Assembly: GCF_014205335.1 (NCBI RefSeq)
Contig: NZ_JACHNH010000001.1
Span: forward strand, 4,458,501 to 4,522,500
From: Amorphoplanes digitatis
Lineage (GTDB): Bacteria > Actinomycetota > Actinomycetes > Mycobacteriales > Micromonosporaceae
DNA: 64,000 nucleotides
Reading direction: 5' to 3'
Shown here: positions 19,885 to 26,666 of the stretch, piece after piece
Numbering within the stretch: the first letter of the stretch is position 1
How the letters are laid out: every line of letters begins with the position of its first letter
Program-made: the position numbers and the translations under genes
The notes under the pieces: model-generated
The model's input: the letters and a program-made list of their open reading frames with translations, nothing else
Database searches by the model: none
Told to the model about the DNA's origin: nothing

Positions 19885-19995
19885 GGCACTCCAGAGTCGC
19901 CTACCCTCGCGGTCCTTTTGCCTGAGAGGTTCCGGGGAGGATTTGCCCCTTCGGCGCCGCCGGGAATTCACCCGGTGGTCTCTCCCGCGCAGGAG
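19885..19995 (-). ncRNA. Glycine riboswitch in the gcvP leader
   Basis: On the minus strand the leader contains the conserved gcvT-type aptamer: GCGGGAGAGACC, then GCGCCGAAGGGGCAA, then AACCTCTCAGGCAAAAGGAC and finally a GACTCTGGAG helix strand. CTCTC pairs with GAGAG to form the basal helix. Only one aptamer is visible, followed by about 65 bases to the gcvP ATG. A TAGGTT hexamer at 20009-20014 may be the promoter -10. Glycine binding is expected to switch gcvP expression on. Confidence 0.93.
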
Positions 19996-20042
19996 TACGG
20001 CTGCCTCGAACCTACCAGCGGGGATGTCCCCGGCCCTCAACC

Positions 20043-20048
20043 TAGGGT
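20043..20048 (+). promoter_or_regulatory. -10 hexamer TAGGGT for the aldo/keto reductase
   Basis: TAGGGT ends seven bases before GTG 20056, with no Shine-Dalgarno sequence: probable leaderless start, facing away from the gcvP promoter. Confidence 0.5.
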
Positions 20049-20055
20049 GTGGTGT

Positions 20056-21051
20056 GTGACCTACTCCGCCGCGGACGACCGCTACGACACCATGACCTAC
20101 CGCCGCGCCGGGCGCAGCGGCATCCGGCTGCCCGCCATCAGCCTCGGGCTCTGGCACAACTTCGGCGACGGGCGCCCGCTGGAACGCCAGCGCGACATCA
20201 CCCGCCGCGCCTTCGACCTGGGCGTCACCCACTTCGACCTGGCCAACAACTACGGCCCGCCGCCCGGCAGCGCCGAGAGCAACTTCGGCCGCATCCTCGG
20301 CACCGACTTCCGGCACCACCGCGACGAGATCATCGTCTCCACCAAGGCCGGCTACCACATGTGGAACGGCCCCTACGGCGAGTGGGGCAGCCGCAAGTAC
20401 CTGGTCTCGTCGCTCGACCAGTCGCTGCGCCGCCTCGGCCTCGATTACGTCGACATCTTCTACCACCACCGCCCCGACCCGGACACCCCGCTCGAGGAGA
20501 CGATGGGCGCGCTCGACGCCGTGGTGCGCTCGGGCAAGGCCCTCTACGCCGGCATCAGCAACTACAGCGCCGAGCAGACCGCGCAGGCCGCCGCGATCCT
20601 CCAGGAGCTCGGCACTCCCCTGCTGATACACCAGCCGTCGTACTCGATCCTGAACCGCTGGATCGAGAAGGACCACCTGCTCGACACGCTCGAGGCGGTC
20701 GGCGCCGGCTGCATCGCCTTCAGCCCGCTGCAACAGGGCCTGCTCACCGACCGGTACCTGCGCGGCATCCCCGACGACTCCCGGGTACGCACCAGCGTCT
20801 TCCTCAACGAGAGCGACCTGGACCCCGCCACCCTCGGCCGGCTGCACAACCTCAACGACATCGCCGGCCGGCGCGGCCAGTCCCTGGCGCAGCTGGCCCT
20901 CGCCTGGGCCCTGCGCGACGGCCGCATGACCAGCCTGATCATCGGGGCCAGCAGCGTCGCGCAGCTCGAGACCAACGTCGCCGCCCTCGGCAACCTCAGC
21001 CTGTCCTCCGACGAGCTCAACGAGATCGACGGCACCGTCCTCGACCTGTAG
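20056..21051 (+). CDS. Aldo/keto reductase, YghZ/GpsA-like (AKR14 type)
   Basis: 331-residue NADPH-dependent aldo/keto reductase resembling E. coli YghZ (L-glyceraldehyde 3-phosphate reductase) and voltage-gated K+ channel beta subunits. Visible: MTYRRAGRSGIRLPAISLGLW at the N-terminus, the catalytic Asp and Tyr in HFDLANNYGPPPGSAE, Lys in VSTKAGYHMW, the catalytic His in DIFYHHRPDPDTPLEE, and the cofactor loop IIGASSVAQLETNV. The GTG start is supported by the leaderless promoter and alignment of the MTYRR segment 12 residues in. Divergent from gcvP; likely a detoxification or sugar-metabolism enzyme. Confidence 0.92.
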   Translation: MTYSAADDRYDTMTYRRAGRSGIRLPAISLGLWHNFGDGRPLERQRDITRRAFDLGVTHFDLANNYGPPPGSAESNFGRILGTDFRHHRDEIIVSTKAGYHMWNGPYGEWGSRKYLVSSLDQSLRRLGLDYVDIFYHHRPDPDTPLEETMGALDAVVRSGKALYAGISNYSAEQTAQAAAILQELGTPLLIHQPSYSILNRWIEKDHLLDTLEAVGAGCIAFSPLQQGLLTDRYLRGIPDDSRVRTSVFLNESDLDPATLGRLHNLNDIAGRRGQSLAQLALAWALRDGRMTSLIIGASSVAQLETNVAALGNLSLSSDELNEIDGTVLDL

Positions 21052-21060
21052 AAACGGCGG

Positions 21061-21735
21061 GTGATAAATCTCGTCACCGAGCACACGATCCTCGCGGTCG
21101 TGGTCGGCTCCCGCGCGTACGGCCTCGACGGCCCGGACTCCGACCACGACCGCCGCGGCGTGTACGCGGCACCGACCCGCCTGTTCTGGCACCTGGACAA
21201 GCCGCCGGCCCACCTCGACGGCCCGGCCGACGAGCAGTTCTCCTGGGAGCTCGAACGGTTCTGCACCCTCGCGCTACAGGCGAACCCGACAGTGCTCGAG
21301 GTGCTGTGGTCACCGCGGATCGAGCGGGTCACCCCCGACGGCGAAAGACTGCTGGCCGCCCGCCGCGCGTTCCTGTCCCGCCGGGTCGCCGAGACCTACG
21401 GCTCGTACGCCCGCGACCAGCTCAAGCGCGTCACCGCCCGGCGCGCGCGCACCGGCGAGACCAACCACAAGCAGGCGATGCACATGATCCGGCTGCTGCT
21501 GGCCGGCGCGCACGTGCTGCGCACCGGCGAGGTCCTGGTCGACGTGTCGCCGCTGCGCGGGCGGCTGCTCACCGTCCGCCGCGGTGACCTGCCCTGGGAG
21601 TCGGTGACGGCCTGGGCGGACGACCTGCTCGCGGACCTGGCCGCCGCGTCCGCGGCGACCACCCTGCCGGAGTCACCGGACCGGGCGGCCATCGACGCGC
21701 TGCTCTACTCCGTACGCGAAAGGGGTCTGTCGTGA
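21061..21735 (+). CDS. RlaP-like nucleotidyltransferase (first of a tandem pair)
   Basis: 224-residue protein with the polymerase-beta nucleotidyltransferase fold of the DUF/RlaP (YcgL) family. The active-site motifs are LAVVVGSRAYGLDGPDSDHD, with Gly-Ser and the metal-binding DxD, and later NHKQAMHMIRLLLAGAHVLRTGE, the helical region typical of the family. RlaP was named for its links with RNA repair operons; here no RtcB or ligase gene is near, so the target (RNA, tRNA, or a protein) is unknown. GTG start nine bases after the reductase stop; its stop overlaps the next GTG by four bases, so the pair is co-translated. Confidence 0.85.
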   Translation: MINLVTEHTILAVVVGSRAYGLDGPDSDHDRRGVYAAPTRLFWHLDKPPAHLDGPADEQFSWELERFCTLALQANPTVLEVLWSPRIERVTPDGERLLAARRAFLSRRVAETYGSYARDQLKRVTARRARTGETNHKQAMHMIRLLLAGAHVLRTGEVLVDVSPLRGRLLTVRRGDLPWESVTAWADDLLADLAAASAATTLPESPDRAAIDALLYSVRERGLS

Positions 21736-22499
21736 CCGTCGACGTGCCCGCCTGGGCCGCGGAGATCACCGCCGGCCTCGGCTACCCGCTGGTCTTCGCG
21801 ACCGTGAGCGGCGCACACCTGTACGGCTTCGCGTCCGTCGACTCGGACCTGGACCTGCGCGCGAGCCACGTCCTGCCGGCCGCCGAGGTCGTCGGCCTGC
21901 GCACCGGGCCCGAGACCGTCCAGTCCGAAGGGCTGCGCGACGGCGTCGAGCTGGACGTCGTCAGCCACGACCTGCTCAAGTTCGCCCGCCTGCTGAACAG
22001 CCGCAACGGCTACGTCCTGGAGCAGCTGCTGTCGCCGCTGGTGGTGGCGACCTCGCCGGTGCACGCCGCGCTGGTCGAGCTGGCGCCCGGGCTGCTCACC
22101 AGCCACCACGCCCACCACTACCTGGGCTTCGCGGCCACCCAGGAGCGGCTCTTCGCGCGGACCGGTGAGCTCAAGCCCGCCCTGTACACGCTGCGGGTGT
22201 TGCTCACCGGCATCCACCTGATGCGGACCGGGACGCTGGAGACCGACCTCGGCGTGCTGGGCGGCGGCCTGGCCTACGTGCCGGAGCTCATCGCCCGCAA
22301 GCGCGAGGCGGAGCACGGGCCCTTCCCCGCGGCCGCCCGCGCGGCGCTGGAGCGGGACATCCCGCGGCTGCGCGCCGAGCTGGAGGCCGCCCGCGACGCG
22401 TCCGCACTCCCCGAGCACGCCGACCCGGCCGCGGTCGAGGCCCTGCACCGACTCGTGGTGCGCGTCCGCCTGGGGTCAGTCGGCGCAGCCGTCGTGTGA
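21732..22499 (+). CDS. RlaP-like nucleotidyltransferase (second of a tandem pair)
   Basis: 255-residue relative of the preceding protein. The fold landmarks are LVFATVSGAHLYGFASVDSDLDLRAS, with Ser-Gly in place of Gly-Ser before the helix, the acidic DSDLDLR, a third acidic strand in VELDVVSHDLLKFARLL, and the helical TGELKPALYTLRVLLTGIHLMRTG. The Ser-Gly order and the different insert suggest it has a different role from the first copy (substrate choice or complex formation). Translationally coupled with it. Followed by 89 bases containing an ATCCTAGGAT palindrome and a small gene. Confidence 0.85.
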   Translation: MTVDVPAWAAEITAGLGYPLVFATVSGAHLYGFASVDSDLDLRASHVLPAAEVVGLRTGPETVQSEGLRDGVELDVVSHDLLKFARLLNSRNGYVLEQLLSPLVVATSPVHAALVELAPGLLTSHHAHHYLGFAATQERLFARTGELKPALYTLRVLLTGIHLMRTGTLETDLGVLGGGLAYVPELIARKREAEHGPFPAAARAALERDIPRLRAELEAARDASALPEHADPAAVEALHRLVVRVRLGSVGAAVV

Positions 22500-22532
22500 G
22501 GTTTGGTGCGGCTTGCCGCACTGCGCCTAGAG

Positions 22533-22544
22533 CATCCTAGGATT
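22533..22544. promoter_or_regulatory. CATCCTAGGATT palindrome before the 116-residue unknown gene
   Basis: Second copy of the ATCCTAGGAT palindrome, here embedded in a longer symmetry: CTAGA on its left side and TCTAGG on its right. It lies 33 bases before the TACCCT hexamer of the next gene, where an activator site, or a repressor site overlapping the -35 region, would be expected. Confidence 0.5.
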
Positions 22545-22576
22545 CTAGGAGTTATCCCCCGGCGGGTCCGGCGGTC

Positions 22577-22582
22577 TACCCT
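22577..22582 (+). promoter_or_regulatory. -10 hexamer TACCCT for the small unknown gene
   Basis: TACCCT ends six bases before ATG 22589 with no Shine-Dalgarno sequence; a leaderless start is likely. Confidence 0.45.
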
Positions 22583-22588
22583 GTGCAC

Positions 22589-22939
22589 ATGCCCACCAGC
22601 GCGCCCGCAGCTCCGGCACCGCATCTGGCCCGGCCTCACCGGCCGGTGCTCGTCGCGGGGACCCTCGGCGAGCTGTCCGGGCCGCGGCACGGGATCGTCG
22701 AGCTGCCGCTGCGGCTGTGGTGGAACCCGCAGCGCGCGTTCGACCTGGACCAGCCGACGATGCTCGCCTGGATGTACGAGAACGTGCTGCGCGAGGCGGT
22801 CCGGATCGAGGAGCTGCGCCGCCACCTGGACGGGCCGACACTGATCCGGCTCTGGCCGGAGCTCAACCTCCCCCGCGGCGTCCGGGCGGCCTGGGAGGCC
22901 CGCCACCCGGCCCTGCGCCGCACCACCGCCGCCGCCTGA
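22589..22939 (+). CDS. Conserved-looking protein of unknown function
   Basis: 116 residues, not recognised. The middle is well structured: VLVAGTLGELSGPRHGIVEL, then LRLWWNPQRAFDLDQPTMLAW and MYENVLREAVRIEELRRHLDG, ending in LIRLWPELNLPRGVRAAWEARHP. The even codon use and strong GC3 pattern support a real gene. The second half reads like a helical scaffold. Its own promoter and the palindrome upstream point to separate control. Small proteins of similar wording may accompany nucleotidyltransferase genes in actinomycetes (impression, not verified); here RlaP-like genes lie just upstream. Nearly abuts the convergent TPR gene. Confidence 0.65.
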   Translation: MPTSAPAAPAPHLARPHRPVLVAGTLGELSGPRHGIVELPLRLWWNPQRAFDLDQPTMLAWMYENVLREAVRIEELRRHLDGPTLIRLWPELNLPRGVRAAWEARHPALRRTTAAA

Positions 22940-22963
22940 CAGATCGATCGTCGGGCCGCGAAC

Positions 22964-23824
22964 TCAGTCCTCGAGTAGGTCTCGCAACGCCGCTTCGGCC
23001 AGCGTGTCCCCGCTCTGCGCGGCATGACGGAAGTGTCGCTCGGCACCGGCCAGGTCACCGTGGCGCTCGAGCAGGACCGCGAGGTTGTGATGTGCGTGCG
23101 CGTCGCCGAGCTCTGCGCCGGCGCGGTAGGCGGCTTCCGCGGCGGCGTCGTCGCCGAGTACATCGGCGTAGAGGTTTCCCAGCGGAACCATGCTCTCGGT
23201 TTCGCCCAACTCCACGCCACGCAGGTACACGAGGCGACCCTCTTCGACCCGCCCCGTGTCCACCAGCAGCCGGCCGAGGTCTGCGCGGGCCGAGGGGTAG
23301 AGCTCCGCTGCGGCGCGCAGGGCAGGCTCGAGGGAAGGGTCGAGGCTCGTGCACCACCGCCAGCAGGCCAGCACCGCCGCGGCCAGCTCGTGGCCCGCGG
23401 CCTCGGCGCGTTCCATCGCCTCGAAGGCCGCGTCGCGCTCACCCTGCTCCCGCAGGGCGAAGGCAAGCATCACGGCGCCGCCGCTGTCGCCGGCGCGCTC
23501 GGCTTGCTCGTACGCGCGCATCGCGCCGGCCAGGTCGCCGAGGTCGTCCAGCACCAGGCCCAGGTTCAGCCACGCATCGGTCTCGCCGCGATCGAGGGCA
23601 AGCTCGTAGGCGTCCACCGCTTCACGAAAGCGTTCCTGCCCGGCCAGGCAGTTGCCGAGGTTGAAGGCAGCGACGGCATCGCCGAGGTCCGATGCCCTCC
23701 GGAAGCAGTACTCCGCGCCGCCGGCCTCGTCGCCGTCCGCGAGGTCGCACCCGATGGTGACCAGTTCGTCAACATCGGAGGTCGCGTGCGCCTTGCGCAG
23801 CAACTGAGCCGAGGTCACCTCCAC
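22964..23824 (-). CDS. Tetratricopeptide/Sel1-type repeat protein
   Basis: About 286 residues made mostly of helical repeats: GAEYCFRRASDLGDAVAAFNLG, EAVDAYELALDRGETDAWLNLG, GAMRAYEQAERAGDSGGAVMLA, and at the end AAEAAYRAGAELGDAHAHHNLA and GAERHFRHAAQSGDTLAEAAL. Repeats of about 34-36 residues with LG/LA turns identify a TPR or Sel1-like solenoid that serves as a protein-binding scaffold; no signal peptide or catalytic domain is seen. Start chosen at GTG 23824 (V-E-V-T-S); GTG 23818 is equally possible. Partner unknown. It is the last gene on the minus strand before the MarR gene, with a 65-base gap. Confidence 0.8.
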   Translation of the reverse strand: MEVTSAQLLRKAHATSDVDELVTIGCDLADGDEAGGAEYCFRRASDLGDAVAAFNLGNCLAGQERFREAVDAYELALDRGETDAWLNLGLVLDDLGDLAGAMRAYEQAERAGDSGGAVMLAFALREQGERDAAFEAMERAEAAGHELAAAVLACWRWCTSLDPSLEPALRAAAELYPSARADLGRLLVDTGRVEEGRLVYLRGVELGETESMVPLGNLYADVLGDDAAAEAAYRAGAELGDAHAHHNLAVLLERHGDLAGAERHFRHAAQSGDTLAEAALRDLLED

Positions 23825-23889
23825 GATCTTGATGGTGCCTCGCGTGGCAGCCGACCCGCGAGAAAACGCACTGTTCGAACCGCCGCGAC

Positions 23890-24378
23890 TCAGGCGGATT
23901 GCCGCGCGGTGTCGCCGCCGCGCAGGAGGTCCAGCTCGGCGAGGTACATCGCCTGCATGCTGTGGTGGTGCCGGACCAGGAGCAGCACCTCCTCGACGGT
24001 GTAGCCCTCGACGAGCCGCCTCGCCCGCTCGGCGAAACGCTCGTACGGGCGCTCCAGTTCGGCGGCCCGCTCCGGTCGCAGGGTGACGATCACCCGCCGC
24101 CGGTCCGCCGGATCGCGTTCGGCCGTGACGTAGCCGGCCTGCTGGAGCCGGCGGAGCATGCTGGTCACCGCGCCGGTGGTGAGGTTGGTCCGCTCGGCCA
24201 CCTGCCCCGCGGTGGCGGATCCGACGTCCGCCAGGAAGTCCAGGCACTCCAGGTCGCTGACGGTGAGACCCAGCCCGTCGGCGATGGCGTACCGGAACAC
24301 CATGGACAGCCGCGAGGTCTCCCGCCCGGCGCGCATGAGGTCGGCGATCGCGGACGCCCGGGCCGGCTCGTGGGACAT
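23890..24378 (-). CDS. MarR family transcriptional regulator
   Basis: Winged-helix regulator of about 162 residues. The core reads LSMVFRYAIADGLGLTVSDL, then SATAGQVAERTNLTTGAVTSMLRRLQQAGYVTAERDPADRRRV in outline, the recognition helix and wing of MarR proteins. It follows the FAD monooxygenase gene in the same direction and probably controls it: a perfect ATCTTA-N5-TAAGAT repeat overlaps the promoter of the monooxygenase. The start is uncertain: ATG 24378 is 13 bases after GGAGG, while ATG 24390 overlaps the monooxygenase stop as ATGA but is only one base from GGAGG. Confidence 0.9.
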   Translation of the reverse strand: MSHEPARASAIADLMRAGRETSRLSMVFRYAIADGLGLTVSDLECLDFLADVGSATAGQVAERTNLTTGAVTSMLRRLQQAGYVTAERDPADRRRVIVTLRPERAAELERPYERFAERARRLVEGYTVEEVLLLVRHHHSMQAMYLAELDLLRGGDTARQSA

Positions 24379-24386
24379 GCCCGCAA

Positions 24387-25631
24387 TCATGCCTCCGGAA
24401 CGGTGACCCGGTGCAGCCGAGGTAGCACGCGGGTCAGCACCCAGCGCGGGGCGGACGCGTCCCCGGTGAGGCGGCGCATCATCCCGGCGGCGGTGTCGAC
24501 GGCGCGGAAGGCGTAGGGCACCATCTCGTCCTGGTAGCGGGCGATCGCGTCCTCCACCGGCTCGCCGCTCGCGCGGGCCTCGACCAGCCTGCGGCCGAGC
24601 AGGGCGGCGTCGCGGAGCGCGGTGTTGCCGCCGTGGGCGCCGAACGGCGGCATGACGTGCACGGCGTCGCCCATCATCGTGGCCCGGGGCACCGCCCACC
24701 GGCGCGGGCGGCGGCCGGCGGCGAAGAGGTTGAGCACCGTGGCGTCCAGCTCGGCCGTGTCGACGAGCCGCCGGATCAGCGGGTGGAAGTCCGCACTCAG
24801 CCGGGCGGCCAGCTCCCGCAACGCCAGCAGGTTCCCGTGCACGCCCATGGGCACCTCCTCCTGCCGCAGCAGCATCCCCCACATGACGTAGTCATCGCCG
24901 GTGGGCGCGTAGCTGCCGGGGGTCACCCGCGCGAACGCCTCCCGCGGGCTCTCGCCGAACCGCATGGAGGTGAAGAAGAACGCGCGGCCCGGCCGGTCGG
25001 CGATGGCCAGGACCCCGCTGGTACGCAGCGCCTCCGGGATGACGCTCTCGCCGTCGCGCCACAGCGGCGACCGGCCGTATACGCCCGCCATCGCGGTGTT
25101 CGCCGGGCCGGCGTCCGGTATGAGCTGCCTGCACAGCGCCGAGCGCACGCCGTCGGCGCCCACGACGACGCTCGCCGCGACGGACCCGCCGTCGGAGAAC
25201 CGCAGCCAAGGCCCGTCCGGGCCGTCGTCCACCGCGACGGCCGACCTGCCGTAGTGGATGCGCCCGTCCAGCCCGGACATCAGGATCGACCGCAGGGTCA
25301 GCCGGTCGACCTGGCGGGTCGCGTGCGGCTCGATCTTGAAGGTGATGGTGAACGCGTTCCGCAGCCGGCTGTCGGTGAAGCGCACGTGCCCGCCGGGCTC
25401 GTCGCCGGTGGTCAGCGCCAGGCGGTACAGCGGGCGGGGCAGGCTCTCGCGCAACGCCTCCAGCCCGTACCGGTCGAGAATGATCCGGTAGCCCTGCTGC
25501 CGGACGAAGGGGCCCGGGTCGCGCTCGTAGACGTGCACGTCGATGCCGGCGCGCATCAGGTACTGGGCGAGGCAGAGGCCGGAGAGGCCGGCACCGGCGA
25601 TCGCCACGGAGAAGTCGGTCGATACGTCCAT
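24387..25631 (-). CDS. FAD-dependent monooxygenase (aromatic hydroxylase type)
   Basis: Group A flavoprotein monooxygenase of 414 residues. The FAD Rossmann motif is VAIAGAGLSGLCLAQYLMRAG with ERDPGP at the end of strand 2; the DG fingerprint is VVVGADGVRSALCRQL; and the GD motif is MMGDAVHVMPPFGAHGGNTALRDA. Such enzymes hydroxylate aromatic substrates or drugs (the TetX and rifampicin monooxygenases share this plan). Substrate unknown; the MarR partner suggests induction by an aromatic or xenobiotic compound. A TAAGAT hexamer six bases before the ATG suggests a leaderless transcript, and the MarR operator candidate overlaps it. Confidence 0.9.
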   Translation of the reverse strand: MDVSTDFSVAIAGAGLSGLCLAQYLMRAGIDVHVYERDPGPFVRQQGYRIILDRYGLEALRESLPRPLYRLALTTGDEPGGHVRFTDSRLRNAFTITFKIEPHATRQVDRLTLRSILMSGLDGRIHYGRSAVAVDDGPDGPWLRFSDGGSVAASVVVGADGVRSALCRQLIPDAGPANTAMAGVYGRSPLWRDGESVIPEALRTSGVLAIADRPGRAFFFTSMRFGESPREAFARVTPGSYAPTGDDYVMWGMLLRQEEVPMGVHGNLLALRELAARLSADFHPLIRRLVDTAELDATVLNLFAAGRRPRRWAVPRATMMGDAVHVMPPFGAHGGNTALRDAALLGRRLVEARASGEPVEDAIARYQDEMVPYAFRAVDTAAGMMRRLTGDASAPRWVLTRVLPRLHRVTVPEA

Positions 25632-25637
25632 GCGGTT

Positions 25638-25654
25638 ATCTTAATGACTAAGAT
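25638..25654 (-). promoter_or_regulatory. MarR-type operator overlapping the monooxygenase -10
   Basis: Perfect inverted repeat ATCTTA-ATGAC-TAAGAT. On the minus strand the TAAGAT arm nearer the gene occupies the -10 position, six bases before ATG 25631. A repressor bound here would block transcription; the downstream MarR gene is the obvious candidate. Confidence 0.65.
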
Positions 25655-25695
25655 GATTTGGACAAGGCCGCCCGGGAACTGTCGGTGGTCACCGC

Positions 25696-25701
25696 TAGCG
25701 T
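25696..25701 (+). promoter_or_regulatory. -10 hexamer TAGCGT for the AbiEii-like gene
   Basis: TAGCGT ends six bases before GTG 25708, no Shine-Dalgarno sequence: probable leaderless start. Confidence 0.5.
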
Positions 25702-25707
25702 GGCCGC

Positions 25708-26352
25708 GTGACGGCGAACATCGACGACTTCTACCGCGACGTGACCACCATCGCCCTCGGCGTCGGCGAGAAGCACGGGTTCGTGCTCGGCGGCGGCGTC
25801 GCCTGGCTGGTCAACGGCCTGGTCCGGCGGCCGACGGAGGACATCGACCTGTTCACCGACACCGCGGGCGCCGTCGGCGCGGCCGCGGGGCAGGTCACCG
25901 CCGCGCTGACCGCGGCCGGTTACCACGTGTTCCGCGAGGTCGGCGACGAGATGTTCGAGGGCATGGACGAGGACCTGCGCGAATACCACGTGGCGGACGG
26001 GTCGCGGGCCCTGCGGCTGACCCTGACCCGCCTCGACCGGCGGCGCGCGCCCGTGGTGATGGACGTCGGGCCGGTCATGCACCTCGACGACCTCGTCGCG
26101 TCGAAGGTGGCCGCCCTTGTCAACCGGCGCGAGGTGCGCGACTACATCGACGTCGGCGCCGCCCTGGAGCGCTACCCGCTCGACCGGGTGCTGGAGCTGG
26201 CCCGCGCCCTGGAGCCGGGCCTCGACGACGAGGACATCGCCGACGCGGGCCGCTACCTGGACCGCCTCGACAACGAGCGGTTCGGCCTCTACGGCCTGAC
26301 CGCGGACGACATCCGGGCGCTGCGCCACCGGCTGGCGCCCTGGCCACGCTGA
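25708..26352 (+). CDS. AbiEii/AbiGii-like nucleotidyltransferase
   Basis: 214-residue protein with the nucleotidyltransferase fold used by AbiEii-type toxins (for example MenT/AbiEii, which add nucleotides to tRNA) and by other stand-alone enzymes. Motifs: FVLGGGVAWLVNGLVRRPTEDIDLFTD, with the Gly-rich turn and the metal DxD, and a third acidic strand in APVVMDVGP; then LHLDDLVASKVAALVNRREVRDYIDV, the family's characteristic VASKVAAL-RxxxRDYID segment. No AbiEi antitoxin gene is adjacent (divergent neighbour is the monooxygenase), so a classical toxin-antitoxin pair is not evident. Function therefore open. Confidence 0.8.
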   Translation: MTANIDDFYRDVTTIALGVGEKHGFVLGGGVAWLVNGLVRRPTEDIDLFTDTAGAVGAAAGQVTAALTAAGYHVFREVGDEMFEGMDEDLREYHVADGSRALRLTLTRLDRRRAPVVMDVGPVMHLDDLVASKVAALVNRREVRDYIDVGAALERYPLDRVLELARALEPGLDDEDIADAGRYLDRLDNERFGLYGLTADDIRALRHRLAPWPR

Positions 26353-26394
26353 GTGGTTCGCCGCGGGCTTCGGCAACCGTTTCGCAACCTGGGG

Positions 26395-26421
26395 CGACCC
26401 GGGCGGCAACCGCTCGGGTCG
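26395..26421 (+). other. Hairpin in the leader of the 31-residue peptide gene
   Basis: CGACCCG at 26395-26401 pairs with CGGGTCG at 26415-26421, loop 13. It lies 44 bases before the peptide start, between the AbiEii-like gene and the peptide gene. It could terminate the first gene or structure the second leader. Confidence 0.4.
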
Positions 26422-26465
26422 AATCTAGGTCCCTGCGAGGCCACCACCTTGAGAAGGAGCTCCCC

Positions 26466-26561
26466 ATGTGCCTTCCAATCGCTACCGCCGCCGTCGCCGC
26501 CGCCGTCCCGGGCCTCGCGGGCAGCGTCGCCGGCACGATCCGCCCGGCGTCGGGCGTCTGA
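26466..26561 (+). CDS. Small hydrophobic peptide gene (31 residues)
   Basis: ORF of 31 codons starting MCLPIATAAVAAAVPGLAG and ending SVAGTIRPASGV. It has the best Shine-Dalgarno sequence of its neighbourhood, AAGGAG six bases before the ATG, and is followed 34 bases later by a very strong terminator hairpin, so it looks like an independently expressed unit. The product is Ala/Val/Gly-rich with one Cys at position 2 and could be a small membrane or secreted peptide. I do not recognise a family. It might also be a leader for the helicase, but the terminator lies between them. Confidence 0.5.
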   Translation: MCLPIATAAVAAAVPGLAGSVAGTIRPASGV

Positions 26562-26595
26562 CGGATCAACCTGCAACTCCACAGCAAGGTCCCTT

Positions 26596-26628
26596 CCGCG
26601 GCCGGGCGCGATGCGCGCCCGGCCGCGG
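26596..26628 (+). terminator. Perfect 15-bp terminator hairpin after the peptide gene
   Basis: CCGCGGCCGGGCGCG and CGCGCCCGGCCGCGG flank a three-base loop (ATG). Outside it ACAGCA (26581-26586) and TGCTGT (26629-26634) can extend the structure after an internal loop. Placed between the peptide gene and the helicase promoter. Confidence 0.8.
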
Positions 26629-26651
26629 TGCTGTGCCCGGGCGAGCCTCGA

Positions 26652-26657
26652 TAGGCT
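26652..26657 (+). promoter_or_regulatory. -10 hexamer TAGGCT for the helicase
   Basis: TAGGCT ends nine bases before ATG 26667 with no Shine-Dalgarno sequence; probable (near-)leaderless start. Confidence 0.45.
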
Positions 26658-26666
26658 TGACAAATC

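Noticed and set aside
24633..26561. 642-codon open frame antisense to the monooxygenase
   Set aside because: Arg/Pro/His-rich, no domain pattern; typical antisense shadow in GC-rich DNA. Only its last 31 codons have an own ribosome site and were kept as a separate small gene.
25708..26561. Classical AbiEi/AbiEii toxin-antitoxin operon
   Set aside because: The nucleotidyltransferase has no adjacent AbiEi-like winged-helix antitoxin; the following peptide is only 31 residues.
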